Assembly (NCBI RefSeq): GCF_000758885.1
Contig: NZ_JRNB01000047.1
Location: forward strand, 1-46,314
DNA: 46,314 bases
Source: Peptostreptococcus sp. MV1
Lineage (GTDB): Bacteria > Bacillota > Clostridia > Peptostreptococcales > Peptostreptococcaceae
Direction: 5' to 3'
Below the pieces are notes generated by a model. It worked only from the letters and a program-made list of their open reading frames with translations. It had not been told where the DNA came from and did not search any database. Positions 6,860 through 16,072 of this stretch are shown here, piece by piece; the stretch's first letter is position 1; the number at the start of each line of letters is the position of its first letter. A program made the translations under genes and the position numbers.

Positions 6860-8739
6860 TATTTTTTTCTTCTTAATTGTTCTAGGTATATCAATAGCAC
6901 TGATATATCTGCTGGTGAGACACCTGATATTCTTGATGCCTGTCCTATGGATGTAGGTTTGATGGCATTTAGTTTTTGTCTTGCTTCTATCCTTAGTCCT
7001 TCGATTTCATTGTAGTCCAGCTCTGGTCTTAACTTTTTCTTTTCGAGTTTTCTGAACTGGTCTATCTGCTTCATCTGCTTGCTGATGTAGCCTTCGTATT
7101 TTATCATTATTACGGCCTGTTCTTTTACTTCATCTGACAGGTCTTTGTCTGAAGACTTTCCTACCTCTTCTAGTAGGGAGTAGGTAATTTCTGGCCTCTT
7201 CAAAAATTCATATAGGGACAAGCCATTGTTTAGAGGGGCAATGCCTCTTTCTTCTAGTATATGGTTGATTTCGTTTGGCCTGATCCTATCATTTTTTAGT
7301 CTGGCTATTTCTGTTTCTACATCATCCTTTTTCTTTAGGAACCTGTCGTACCTTTCTTGACTGACTAGGCCTATGTCATAGCCCTTTTGAGTAAGTCTCA
7401 TATCGGCGTTGTCCTGTCTTAGGTAGAGTCTGTATTCAGCCCTTGATGTCATCATCCTGTAGGGTTCATTGGTTCCCTTTGTTACCAGGTCATCAATCAG
7501 AACGCCTATGTATCCGTCTGACCTATCTAGTATAAGGGGTTCTTGTTCTCTTATCTTCAATACTGCATTGATACCAGCTATTAGACCCTGGGCAGCAGCT
7601 TCTTCGTAACCTGATGTTCCGTTGAACTGGCCTGCTGAGAATAGATTTTCCAAGCCCTTTATCTCCAAGTTTTGTCTTAGCTGGGTAGGGTTGATACAGT
7701 CGTACTCTATGGCATAGGCTGGTCTCATTAGTCTGGCATTTTCTAGACCCTTTATAGAGCGGTACATCCTGACCTGCATATCCAGTGGAAAGCTAGTCGA
7801 TACACCCTGTATATACATTTCCTTTGTGTCCAGTCCTTCTGGCTCTATAAATAGCTGGTGGGTTTCCTTGTCGTTGAACTTGACTATCTTGTCTTCTATA
7901 GATGGACAGTACCTAGGTCCCGTACCCTCGATGTTACCACTATACATGGCAGACCTAGTGATATTATCTTCTATCAATTTTTTTGTGGCTGGTGTAGTCC
8001 TAGTTAGGTAGCATACTATCTGGTTCTTTTCTATATTTTCATTCATAAAAGAAAATGGCACTACCTTGTCATCTCCAGGCTGTGGTTCCATAACAGAGAA
8101 GTCTATACTATCCCTGTGGACCCTAGCTGGTGTGCCAGTCTTGAACCTTCTCATATCTAGTCCAAGCTCTCTCAGGCTATCAGTTAGTTTCTTTGCATAG
8201 CCTAGACCGTTTGGACCTTCCTTGAATGTGTCATGGCCTATAAATATTGTCGATTGTAGGTAGACTCCCGTTGCTAATATTGTAGCCTTGGCCCTATATT
8301 CACAACCCAACCTAGTTGCCACACCTGTGACAGTCTTACCTTCGTGGAGAATTTCTTCTACCTCATCCATGACTAGGTCTAGATTTTCCTGATTTTCTAT
8401 GGTTTCTTTCATGACCCTATGGTAGAGGTTTTTGTCTGTCTGGGCTCTTAGGGAGTGGACTGCCGGTCCCTTGGCTGTATTTAATATTCTTGATTGTATG
8501 TATGTTGCATCTATATTTAATCCCATTTGTCCACCCAGAGCATCTACTTCTTTGACCAACTGACCCTTACCAGTTCCACCGATTGATGGGTTACAGGCTA
8601 GGGCAGCTACTGCATCTAGTGACAGGGTTATCATTAGGGTTTTCATACCCATTCTCGCACTGGCCAGGGCTGCTTCACATCCAGCATGGCCTGCACCTAC
8701 GACTATGACGTCATAGTTTCCTGCTTCAAATCTTTCCAT
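6859..8739 (-). CDS. mnmG: tRNA uridine-5-carboxymethylaminomethyl modification enzyme MnmG
   Basis: MnmG (GidA) works with MnmE to put carboxymethylaminomethyl groups on wobble U34 of certain tRNAs, using FAD, NADH and methylene-THF. The 626-residue length is normal. The FAD-binding motif [12 protein letters not shown] starts near residue 14, followed by the family markers CNPSIGG.GKG, then [22 protein letters not shown] and the C-terminal helical domain ending in [15 protein letters not shown] follows a GAAAGGAA SD. It lies 31 bases downstream of mnmE, so the two are probably co-transcribed. Confidence 0.97.
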   Translation of the reverse strand: MERFEAGNYDVIVVGAGHAGCEAALASARMGMKTLMITLSLDAVAALACNPSIGGTGKGQLVKEVDALGGQMGLNIDATYIQSRILNTAKGPAVHSLRAQTDKNLYHRVMKETIENQENLDLVMDEVEEILHEGKTVTGVATRLGCEYRAKATILATGVYLQSTIFIGHDTFKEGPNGLGYAKKLTDSLRELGLDMRRFKTGTPARVHRDSIDFSVMEPQPGDDKVVPFSFMNENIEKNQIVCYLTRTTPATKKLIEDNITRSAMYSGNIEGTGPRYCPSIEDKIVKFNDKETHQLFIEPEGLDTKEMYIQGVSTSFPLDMQVRMYRSIKGLENARLMRPAYAIEYDCINPTQLRQNLEIKGLENLFSAGQFNGTSGYEEAAAQGLIAGINAVLKIREQEPLILDRSDGYIGVLIDDLVTKGTNEPYRMMTSRAEYRLYLRQDNADMRLTQKGYDIGLVSQERYDRFLKKKDDVETEIARLKNDRIRPNEINHILEERGIAPLNNGLSLYEFLKRPEITYSLLEEVGKSSDKDLSDEVKEQAVIMIKYEGYISKQMKQIDQFRKLEKKKLRPELDYNEIEGLRIEARQKLNAIKPTSIGQASRISGVSPADISVLLIYLEQLRRKK

Positions 8740-8770
8740 TTATTATTTATTCCTTTCAAATTTTCTTAAA

Positions 8771-10150
8771 TTACTTACCTATGCAGAAATTGCTAAATAT
8801 AGTATCTAGCAAGTCTTCTTCTATAGTATCTCCATTGATACATCCAAGATAGTCCCAAGCATCCTTGAGATCTACCTCTATAAAGTCGTATGGTAGCCTA
8901 TCATTTAGAGAGCAAATGGCGTCATTGATAGACTGCATTGCCTTGTAGATAGCATCCCTATGCCTAGAGTTTGTAATCATTAGGTCAGATGAATCACTGA
9001 TATGACCTTCGAATACAAGGTCCTCTATCCTGTCGTGGATTAGGTCTATACCCTGGCCCTTTAGGGCAGATATATTGATGACATTTTTAGAGTCGATGTA
9101 GTTTTTTAGGCTGTCTAGGTCCATCTTACAGTCTAGGTCCATCTTGTTTATAATTACAAGGGACTTGGACCTGTCTATGTTTTCTAGAATCTGCCTATCC
9201 TCACTGTCTAGGGGTCTAGATGAATCCAAAACCACTAGGGCCAGGTCTGCTAGCTTCATATGTTCCTTTGATTTTTCGACACCTATCTTTTCAACTAGGT
9301 CATCTGTAGCCCTGATACCTGCTGTGTCTACTATCTTTAGGGGGATGCCTTTTATATTGACAAATTCCTCTATGACATCACGGGTAGTACCAGGTATATC
9401 CGTTACTATGGCCCTATCTTCTCCAAGTATTAGGTTCATTAGGGAAGACTTGCCGACATTTGGCTTTCCTAGAATAGCTGTCTTTAGGCCCTCTCTCAGT
9501 ATTTTTCCTGTGTCTGCTGTCTGGTAGAGTTTTTTCACCTCATTGTCTACCTCTATAGTCTGGTCAACTAGCTCCTTATAGGTGATGAATTCGATATCTT
9601 CCTCTGGGTAATCTATAGCCACCTCTAGTTGGGCCAAAATACTTGTTATCTTGTCTCTTAGAGACCTGATTTTTTTGGATAGGGCTCCTTCTAGCTGGGA
9701 TTGGGCCACATTATGTGACTGATCAGTCTTGGCATTTATTATATCTATGACTGCCTCTGCCTGAGATAGGTCTATCCTGCCATTTAAAAAGGCCCTCTTT
9801 GTAAACTCACCAGCCTGGGCTGGTCTGGCACCAGACCTTAGGACTAGCTCTAGTATTTTTCTCACGGATATAAAGCCTCCGTGGCAGTTGATCTCTATTA
9901 CATCCTCAGCTGTATATGAATTAGGTCCCTTCATATAGGCCAGGAGTACTTCATCTATAATTGTATCGCCGTCTATTATATTTCCATAGATTAGGGTCCT
10001 GACCGGGTAGTCTAGGACAGACTGCCTATGAAAGGGCGAGAATATCTTGTTTGCAATTTTCAACGAATCAGATCCACTGATTCTGATAATACCAATACCA
10101 CCTTGACCAGGGGCAGTGGCTATGGCTGCAATTGTATCGTCAATAAACAT
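8771..10150 (-). CDS. mnmE: tRNA modification GTPase MnmE
   Basis: Partner of MnmG in U34 modification; also called TrmE. The 459-residue protein has the N-terminal folate-binding domain (DTIAAIATAPGQGGIGIIRISG), a helical domain, and an inserted G domain: G1 GKPNVGKSS (228-236), TTRD (255-258), DTAG (275-278) and NKMD (335-338). It ends in CIGK, the conserved C-terminal CxGK motif. SD GGAGG precedes ATG by 6 bases. In many Firmicutes it follows rnpA-yidC-jag near the origin; here its upstream neighbour is a divergent tRNA-Arg gene, so that link is absent. Confidence 0.97.
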   Translation of the reverse strand: MFIDDTIAAIATAPGQGGIGIIRISGSDSLKIANKIFSPFHRQSVLDYPVRTLIYGNIIDGDTIIDEVLLAYMKGPNSYTAEDVIEINCHGGFISVRKILELVLRSGARPAQAGEFTKRAFLNGRIDLSQAEAVIDIINAKTDQSHNVAQSQLEGALSKKIRSLRDKITSILAQLEVAIDYPEEDIEFITYKELVDQTIEVDNEVKKLYQTADTGKILREGLKTAILGKPNVGKSSLMNLILGEDRAIVTDIPGTTRDVIEEFVNIKGIPLKIVDTAGIRATDDLVEKIGVEKSKEHMKLADLALVVLDSSRPLDSEDRQILENIDRSKSLVIINKMDLDCKMDLDSLKNYIDSKNVINISALKGQGIDLIHDRIEDLVFEGHISDSSDLMITNSRHRDAIYKAMQSINDAICSLNDRLPYDFIEVDLKDAWDYLGCINGDTIEEDLLDTIFSNFCIGK

Positions 10151-10381
10151 GCTAACCTCCTCTGTTTAGTATTTTTGCATAATATATTATTATATCATAT
10201 AATAAGTAGAGATGATTGGTTTTGAAATAAAAAAATATATGAAGAGAGAATCTTTTAATTAGAGACTCTTAGCATAGAAATATAGTCACGGAGAATAGCT
10301 CATTTAAATATTTATGAGGACAACAATGTAGAATAAGTTTGGGTATTGCAATTTAAGCATATAAAATAAGTGTAATTTTGT

Positions 10382-10410
10382 TTGTAGGATTTTTAAATTT
10401 ATGGTATAAT
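10382..10410 (+). promoter_or_regulatory. Promoter of tRNA-Arg
   Basis: TTGTAG (10382-10387) and a perfect TATAAT (10405-10410) with 17-base spacing; the tRNA starts 19 bases after the -10 box. Confidence 0.75.
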
Positions 10411-10428
10411 ATCAAAGTGTGATAAATT

Positions 10429-10502
10429 GCGCCCATAGCTCAACTGGATAGAGTACTTGACTACGAATCAAGGGGTTGTGGGTTCGAGTCCCGCTGGGCG
10501 CA
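10429..10502 (+). tRNA. tRNA-Arg (anticodon ACG)
   Basis: A 74-base cloverleaf with acceptor GCGCCCA/TGGGCGC, D-loop AGCTCAACTGGATAG, anticodon loop CTACGAA, and T-arm GGTTCGAGTCC. The CCA is not encoded. A34 of this tRNA is the substrate of TadA, which is encoded as a fusion at 33765-34835. Confidence 0.96.
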
Positions 10503-10508
10503 TTCAAG

Positions 10509-10540
10509 CATGGTAGATTGGTTTCTACCATGTTTTTTTT
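10509..10540 (+). terminator. Terminator of tRNA-Arg
   Basis: Perfect 9-bp stem CATGGTAGA/TCTACCATG with a 6-base loop and eight Ts, directly after the tRNA. Confidence 0.9.
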
Positions 10541-10903
10541 GTGTAGACTGTATAAGGATTTAGGTAAAGTATGCTCAAAAATAACTTGGAGGTATGGTAG
10601 TAGGAGATGAAAGATAATATTTTGTACTCAGCAATATTATAATTTTAATAGCAACCAGAAAAATAATGAAAATTGTAGTTCTACAATCAGTATAAAAGAC
10701 TATTTTTAAATAGAAAAATAAAATGAGAATAAAAGTCTATAATTCAAGCATATCAATGATATAAAATGTTTTAGAGTTTTTATAACTGATAAATTTAAAA
10801 AAATGATAAAAAACTTGAATACAAGAGTCTAATAATCATTTTTTTAGAAGATAATACTATTGAGTTCGGGATAATCATATCTTTATTAGAAACAAAAAAT
10901 ATG
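10541..10903 (+). other. AT-rich gap with no gene seen
   Basis: No ORF with a start and SD longer than a few dozen codons and no structured RNA was recognised. Stop codons are dense in all frames. It precedes the small-RNA candidate at 10904. Confidence 0.5.
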
Positions 10904-11009
10904 GTATAATAAGAGAAGAAAAAATAGTTAGAAGTTATTAGATAGCATTCAAGTTAAATTTCATACCTATATTTTAGAAGAAGCCACGGTTGATCGCCGT
11001 GGCTTTTTC
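10904..11009 (+). ncRNA. Candidate small RNA (promoter and terminator, no ORF)
   Basis: A perfect -10 TATAAT within ATGGTATAATAAGAG (10904-10909; the -35 is weak) is followed by about 70 bases without coding capacity. Then comes a strong terminator: GCCACGG, loop TTGATCG, CCGTGGC and five Ts (about 10983-11007). The predicted RNA is about 90-95 bases and does not match any family I recognise. Alternatively the hairpin could be an attenuator for capA, whose ATG is 140 bases further on. Confidence 0.45.
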
Positions 11010-11147
11010 TATATACTTATCTATATACTATTGAGATAGAGATGTATACTTACTTGTGATATAATCAGTATTGAAAGATATTTTATGGCAAGTATATGAA
11101 GCTATCTTATATAAAATCAGAATTAAACTAATTATAGGGGGGAGCAA

Positions 11148-12317
11148 ATGAATCTAAAAAACGACAAATCTTTTATATTTATATCTCTTGGAATAGTCTT
11201 AATATTTATCCTGTCAACAGTCTACTTCTTTCAGACGGAGATCAGTTCGCAAAAGATGCAGGTTGCCAAGAAACCAGCTATCAAGAGGCTTAGTTTTGCG
11301 GGTGTTGGGGATAACCTTATTCACGACTCTATTTATAATGCGGCTGATAGGCGCAAGGGGACTTTTGGTGATGGTCAGTACGATTTTGACCACCTATATG
11401 AAAATATCAAGGCTGACCTGGGCCACTATGACCTCAAGTACATCAACCAGGAGTCTATTATAGCGGGTGACCAATTTGGTATTGGTACCTACCCTCAGTT
11501 TAATACCCCCCAAGCCATGATACCAGCTCTGACTGGGGCTGGTTTTAACGTGATAAATATGGCCAACAACCATTCCCTAGACAAGGGCTCAAGGGCTATT
11601 CCTGAGTCGATCAAGCTCTGGAACCAGACTGATACCTACCATACAGGTGTGTTTGCTTCACAAGAGGATAGGGCCAGGCCTGTGATTATAGATAAGAAGG
11701 GGATCAAGATAGGATTTTTGTGCTATACATATGGTACTAATGGGATTGCACCTGATACAGACTACAGGGTTTCCTACCTAAATGAGGATAGGATTAGGAA
11801 GGATATAGCCAATTTAAGGGGCAAGGTCGATTTTATCTTGGTGTCTTGCCACTGGGGTGAAGAGGGTGTGCAGGCTCTAGACGACACTCAGAAGAAGTAT
11901 TCCAAGTTATTTAATGACCTGGGCGTAGATGTGGTTGTCGGCACCCATGCCCACAAGATTCAGACTGTTAAATGGCTAGAGAACAAGGACAAGAAAAGGA
12001 CCCTAGTATACTATGGCACTGGGAATTTTGTCCACAATATGCTGACTCCTATTACTTATTTAGAGGGGATGGCTAGCTTTGATTTTGTCAAGGATGGCAA
12101 CAAGACCTATATAGACAAGGCCAAGTTTGTGCCACTAGTATTTCACCTAGAGAGGAACCAGTACGGGCTTGACGGCTCTGTGTATAGGCTGGACAAGTAT
12201 CCTATGGACCTGGCTAATAGGCATATAGAAATGTATGGAAATGGTGCCTACCATGTAGAGAATTATAGGAATATAGTCAAGTCCTTGATACCAGATGAGT
12301 TTTTGGAAAATAAATAA
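11148..12317 (+). CDS. CapA-family metallophosphatase-like protein, membrane-anchored
   Basis: A 389-residue protein with one N-terminal membrane anchor (residues 8-28) and an extracellular CapA/PgsA-like calcineurin fold. Metal-site motifs are GVGDNLIHD (52-60), N100-Q-E, NNH (140-142), HWGEE (from 235) and GTHAH (265-269). CapA proteins take part in poly-gamma-glutamate capsule synthesis, but no capBC genes are present, so the exact role is open; stand-alone members are common in Clostridia. SD GGGGGG lies 5 bases before ATG. It is monocistronic with a bidirectional terminator behind it. Confidence 0.88.
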   Translation: MNLKNDKSFIFISLGIVLIFILSTVYFFQTEISSQKMQVAKKPAIKRLSFAGVGDNLIHDSIYNAADRRKGTFGDGQYDFDHLYENIKADLGHYDLKYINQESIIAGDQFGIGTYPQFNTPQAMIPALTGAGFNVINMANNHSLDKGSRAIPESIKLWNQTDTYHTGVFASQEDRARPVIIDKKGIKIGFLCYTYGTNGIAPDTDYRVSYLNEDRIRKDIANLRGKVDFILVSCHWGEEGVQALDDTQKKYSKLFNDLGVDVVVGTHAHKIQTVKWLENKDKKRTLVYYGTGNFVHNMLTPITYLEGMASFDFVKDGNKTYIDKAKFVPLVFHLERNQYGLDGSVYRLDKYPMDLANRHIEMYGNGAYHVENYRNIVKSLIPDEFLENK

Positions 12318-12382
12318 GCTTATAAGTGACTAAATATAAATGGGTGTTATTAAATATAGAAATGTGTTACTAGATATAAGAA

Positions 12383-12434
12383 ATGAAGTTTAAAATCCTT
12401 AATGCGAGGAAAAAGGATGTTAAACTTCATTTTT
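12383..12434. terminator. Bidirectional terminator between capA-like gene and toxin-antitoxin pair
   Basis: ATGAAGTTTAAAATCCTT and AAGGATGTTAAACTTCAT pair over 18 positions with one mismatch, flanked by A and T tracts, so it can serve both convergent units. Confidence 0.8.
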
Positions 12435-12448
12435 ATTTATACCAAGGC

Positions 12449-12715
12449 CTACATGGAATATATATCCGACCTATGACCTATATTTAGGGCGTGAATTATT
12501 AGTCGCTCATCTTCTATAATGCAGATTAACCTGTAACCTCCAATTCTATATCTCCAGAGCCCTTTTTTGTCACCGACAAGATTTTTACCGAGGCTTCTGG
12601 GGTCTTCTATGTTATTTAGATTTTTTTCTATCCATGCGATAATCAAAGTTCGAATTGGTTTATCCAACTTTTTCAGGTCTTTCTGTGCTCTTTTGGAGAA
12701 TTCTACCTTGTACAC
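12449..12715 (-). CDS. relE: RelE/ParE-type toxin
   Basis: An 88-residue basic protein with the RelE-fold pattern: YKVEFSKRAQKDLKKLDK at the start, then D/G..LGKNL.G...GLWRYRIGGYRLICIIED, and a final H...GHRSDIY. RelE toxins cleave mRNA at the ribosome; ParE relatives attack gyrase, and sequence alone leaves this open, but the WRYRIG.YR block favours RelE. The GTG start overlaps the antitoxin stop by one base (TAGTG), so the two are translationally coupled. A convergent terminator follows. Confidence 0.9.
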   Translation of the reverse strand: MYKVEFSKRAQKDLKKLDKPIRTLIIAWIEKNLNNIEDPRSLGKNLVGDKKGLWRYRIGGYRLICIIEDERLIIHALNIGHRSDIYSM

Positions 12716-12936
12716 TAAATCATCTCCAATTCCTTCTTAAATTCTTCAAGAGATTTTGTTTCTGGATCCTTCAAAAATTCTTCATAAGCTTCGTTTGCAA
12801 CCTGGATATCATATTCATCTTCTATTTTTTCTGTGACGGCCCTTCTAACCAACTCAGATACACTGATATTATTGAGCTTGGCGTAACTTTTGAATAATTC
12901 TGTATCATCCTTATTTAATCTGACTGAAATTGACAT
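12715..12936 (-). CDS. relB: RelB/DinJ-like antitoxin (ribbon-helix-helix)
   Basis: A 73-residue acidic protein. The N-terminus MSISVRLNKDDTELFKSYAK and then ISVSELVRRAV form a ribbon-helix-helix DNA-binding domain. The acidic C-terminal half (EFLKDPETKSLEEFKKELEM) is the likely toxin-wrapping segment. SD GGAGG stands 8 bases before ATG. It is first in the operon, as usual for autoregulated RelB. Confidence 0.9.
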   Translation of the reverse strand: MSISVRLNKDDTELFKSYAKLNNISVSELVRRAVTEKIEDEYDIQVANEAYEEFLKDPETKSLEEFKKELEMI

Positions 12937-12991
12937 GATTATACCTCCTCGTGCAATATATTTTTTAAAAAAGATTTTTTAAGATATTTTT

Positions 12992-13048
12992 ACTAAATTT
13001 AGTATTACTTTGTAATACAATTATAGCATGGCTCCCCTATTTTATCAA
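12992..13048 (-). promoter_or_regulatory. Promoter and twin palindromes of the toxin-antitoxin operon
   Basis: On the minus strand TTGATA (13048-13043) and TATAAT (13025-13020) are spaced 17 bases. Just downstream lie two perfect inverted repeats: GTATTAC TTT GTAATAC (13002-13018) at the expected start site and ACTAAATTTAGT (12992-13003), overlapping by two bases. They are good candidates for RelB operators. The rest of 13049-13268 shows no gene. Confidence 0.65.
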
Positions 13049-13268
13049 GGTGCTTTGGTGGGTATAAGACTATATAAAATAAGAATTGCTTGTAGATATA
13101 GGAGTCTCTATATGATATTATATTTTATGTAGAGGGTATAAAAGCTTATGTGGTTGTATATGAAGTGTCGACAATTTATCGACAAATAAAACCAGGGCCA
13201 GTATTGTAGGAACTAGTTGGAAATAATATTTTGAATTACAAGCAAAAATATAAATAGGAGGTTTTAAT

Positions 13269-14495
13269 ATGACTTTAGACAATAGAATTGACAAGTTTGC
13301 CGAGTTGGCAATCAAGACAGGTATAAATGTTCAGCCGGGCGAGAGTCTCTTGATTAGGGCTGATGTGGAGTCTAGGGACTTTGCTAGAAGGTGTGTGAGG
13401 GAGGCCTATAGGGCTGGTGCCAAGCAGGTGTATGTGGAGTATTCTGATGAGGTAATCACTAGGGTCAAGTACTTAAATGCACCAGGAGAGGCCTTTGATG
13501 AGTATCCTGAATGGCAGTCATACAAGTACACTCAGATTGCCAAGGAGGGTGGTTCCTTCCTGTCTATTATAGCCAATGACCCAGACCTTATGAAGGGGGT
13601 TGATCCTGATAGGATAGGACGTTTCCAGAAGGAGGCCGGCAAGTATTTGAAGGAGTGGAGATCATATACACTTAATGATAGGGTCAAGTGGTCTATAGTG
13701 GCTGTACCATCTCTAGCCTGGGCCAAGAGGGTTCATCCTGACCTTGCTGATAGTGAGGCTATGGAAGAGCTATGGAAGAATATCCTAGACTGCTCTAGGG
13801 TAACTGAGGACCCTGTGGCAGCTTGGCATGACCACAATAAGAACCTAAAGGAAAAGACAGCCTTTATGAACAAGATGAATTTCAAGGAGTTGAGATACAA
13901 GTCATCAAAGACTGACCTAGTGATAGGTCTGCCAGATAATCATATATGGCTAGGTGGGGCTGCCAAGGATCCAAAGGGCAACCTATTTAATCCAAATATA
14001 CCAACAGAGGAGATATATGGTATGCCACACAAGTACAAGGTGGACGGTGTGGTCCATTCTACCAAGCCACTAGTATACGCTGGTAGCTTGATTGAGGACT
14101 TCTGGATTAAGTATGAGGCTGGTAAAGTTGTGGATTTTGATGCCAAGACTGGCAGGGACAACCTAAAGAACTTGATAGAGACTGATGAAGGGTCATTTAG
14201 GTTAGGTGAAGTTGCCCTAGTGCCATATGATTCACCGATTTCCAACAAGGATATAGTCTTCTATACTACCCTATTTGATGAGAATGCTTCATGCCACCTG
14301 GCTATTGGGGCTGCCTACAGCTCTTGTGTCAAGGATGGGGCAAATATAGCTGAAGAGGACAAGGACGGTCTAGGAATCAATGTCAGCATGACCCATGTGG
14401 ACTTTATGATAGGTGACAAGGACTTGGATATAGTAGGTATCCAGCAGGATGGTCAGGAATTCCAGATATTTAAGGATGGTAACTGGGCATTTTAA
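13269..14495 (+). CDS. M29-family aminopeptidase (AmpS/PepS type)
   Basis: A 408-residue cytoplasmic metallo-aminopeptidase that removes N-terminal residues from peptides. Family markers are the start NRIDKFAELAIKTGINVQPG, the metal-binding NPNIPTEE (Glu247/Glu248), GEVALVP, FYTTLFDENASCHLAIG and the near-C-terminal MTHVDFMIG block. Full length for the family. SD TAGGAGG precedes ATG. It appears to be the first gene of a unit with the small membrane protein at 14596, 100 bases on. Confidence 0.93.
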   Translation: MTLDNRIDKFAELAIKTGINVQPGESLLIRADVESRDFARRCVREAYRAGAKQVYVEYSDEVITRVKYLNAPGEAFDEYPEWQSYKYTQIAKEGGSFLSIIANDPDLMKGVDPDRIGRFQKEAGKYLKEWRSYTLNDRVKWSIVAVPSLAWAKRVHPDLADSEAMEELWKNILDCSRVTEDPVAAWHDHNKNLKEKTAFMNKMNFKELRYKSSKTDLVIGLPDNHIWLGGAAKDPKGNLFNPNIPTEEIYGMPHKYKVDGVVHSTKPLVYAGSLIEDFWIKYEAGKVVDFDAKTGRDNLKNLIETDEGSFRLGEVALVPYDSPISNKDIVFYTTLFDENASCHLAIGAAYSSCVKDGANIAEEDKDGLGINVSMTHVDFMIGDKDLDIVGIQQDGQEFQIFKDGNWAF

Positions 14496-14595
14496 TTAGT
14501 CTAAAACTGGAGTATAGAGAATAAGTTATAAATAATATTGTGGGAGGTGGACTTGGACAGTTTACTTCCCATCAAGATTTAAGAGAGGTAATATA

Positions 14596-15132
14596 ATGAC
14601 AACAGATGTATTTAAACAACTGCAAAAGTCTGTTTTAGTTGGTCTTCTTTTTGGAGTGGCCCTAAATGTAGGCAGGTTTAGCAAGGAAGGTCTGACTATG
14701 GGCAACCTAAACTACTTCCTATACGTATTTGTCCTAATGGGAGGAACCTTCTTCATGACAGGCTGGATGCTCAATAGGAGAAGAAGCGACACTACCAACA
14801 TGAGGATATTTGCAATAAAGATGAATCAAAAGGGAATTCTGAAATATGATGCCCAGGCTCAAATGAAGGACGGCAAGATAAAGAAGGGTTGGCTATACCT
14901 TACAGACAAGATGATAATATTTGCCAACACTCCAGACCCAGACCTAATAGAGAAGAAGGCTGTTAGACTATCCATAGCCAAGGCTGAGTCAATAGAGAGG
15001 TTCAAGCCTACTCCTTTTACCAATGACGGTATTAGGGTCACTATGAAAAAGGGCAATACTTATGAGTTTTACGTAGGCAAGACTGGTAAGTGGATGGATA
15101 TGATAAATGAAATAAAATTTGGAGACAAATAA
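14596..15132 (+). CDS. Membrane protein with GRAM/PH-like domain, unknown
   Basis: A 178-residue protein with two N-terminal membrane helices (about 11-26 and 39-58) and a cytoplasmic domain (about 75-175). That domain has a beta-rich pattern (GWLYLTDKMIIFAN ... IERFKP ... GIRVTMKKGNTYEFYVG) ending in a helix (WMDMINEIK), as in GRAM/PH-type domains. The role is unknown; such domains bind lipids or proteins at membranes. SD AGAGAGG precedes ATG. Confidence 0.7.
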   Translation: MTTDVFKQLQKSVLVGLLFGVALNVGRFSKEGLTMGNLNYFLYVFVLMGGTFFMTGWMLNRRRSDTTNMRIFAIKMNQKGILKYDAQAQMKDGKIKKGWLYLTDKMIIFANTPDPDLIEKKAVRLSIAKAESIERFKPTPFTNDGIRVTMKKGNTYEFYVGKTGKWMDMINEIKFGDK

Positions 15133-15133
15133 C

Positions 15134-15168
15134 AAAAAAGCGACTAATTGGGGATTAGTCGCTTTTTT
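15134..15168. terminator. Bidirectional terminator
   Basis: A perfect 15-bp stem, six As plus GCGACTAAT against ATTAGTCGC plus six Ts, with a 5-base loop. It serves the 14596 gene and the convergent flavodoxin gene. Confidence 0.95.
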
Positions 15169-15235
15169 GACATAATATAAAATTATGTCGGTAGGAATTT
15201 GGGGAATCATAATTCCATATATTTAAATATTGAAA

Positions 15236-15787
15236 TTATAAACTATCAATAGCGGCCTTCATGGCAACTCTTTCATTGAACCTAGCAGAGCAGTATTCAA
15301 TGTCTGTATCGTTGACATGCTCACCTAGCATCTTGTACTTGATCAGGTTCTTCTCATCAAGCATATGCTTCTTAAATACTTCCTCGCCCATGTTCTTAGG
15401 CTTCATCTGTGCTATTCTCTCTAGCAATCTCATATCTACCTTACCATTGCATATGAAGTAGCCCATGATATTACAAGACTTGTCAACTAGGCCTACAGTG
15501 TTCTTGATACATGCCTGGCCGTGGTCTGAGTCTGGGAAGTAGCCCATAGTACCCATTAGGAATACCTCCTTGTTTCTTGTCTCGGAGATTAATTCCTTCA
15601 TAGCCTTGAATGGGAATGACCTGTCAACCCAAAATCCAAATCCAACTACATCGTAGTCTGATAGGTCTGGATTGTCCTTTATATTGAATAAGGCCTTTTC
15701 ATGTTCAGGAGCTATTCTATCAAATACCCCCTTGGCCAATCTTTCTGTATTTCCTGTTAGTGATCCATATACTATAGCAATTTTCAT
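15236..15787 (-). CDS. Flavodoxin family protein
   Basis: A 183-residue FMN-binding electron-transfer protein. The phosphate-binding loop is YGSLTGNTE (7-15), then DYDVVGFGFWVDRSFP supplies the first isoalloxazine loop, and MGTMGYFPDSDHGQ the second. Length and the C-terminal helical extension resemble flavodoxin-like NAD(P)H-independent reductase partners rather than a minimal flavodoxin. The redox partner cannot be told from the neighbours. GGAGG lies before ATG. Confidence 0.88.
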   Translation of the reverse strand: MKIAIVYGSLTGNTERLAKGVFDRIAPEHEKALFNIKDNPDLSDYDVVGFGFWVDRSFPFKAMKELISETRNKEVFLMGTMGYFPDSDHGQACIKNTVGLVDKSCNIMGYFICNGKVDMRLLERIAQMKPKNMGEEVFKKHMLDEKNLIKYKMLGEHVNDTDIEYCSARFNERVAMKAAIDSL

Positions 15788-16072
15788 AATATCCTCCTCT
15801 TGTCCTTTGACCGTCTATACTATATATTTTACCACATTGAATTTTATAATCAATTAACTATATTTATTAATTTATTAACTATATTTAGGTTTTTTTGCTT
15901 TTAGACCCTGTTTTTTGCCTTCTGTATGATATATAATAATAAATGAAAGTATAAGGGGCATGAATTTTGTCTGCATTTATAAATAGAGGATTATATCAGA
16001 TATGATTATATAGGTCGACCTCATCTAGTCTATTAGTTGGGGAAGACTTGTATAAAGAGGGGGGATTTTATT

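Noticed and set aside
7826-8011. Plus-strand ORF opposite mnmG
   Set aside because: Antisense shadow within a conserved gene; no SD and a low-complexity composition.
12655-12897. Plus-strand ORF opposite the toxin-antitoxin genes
   Set aside because: Overlaps two well-supported genes on the other strand and has no SD.
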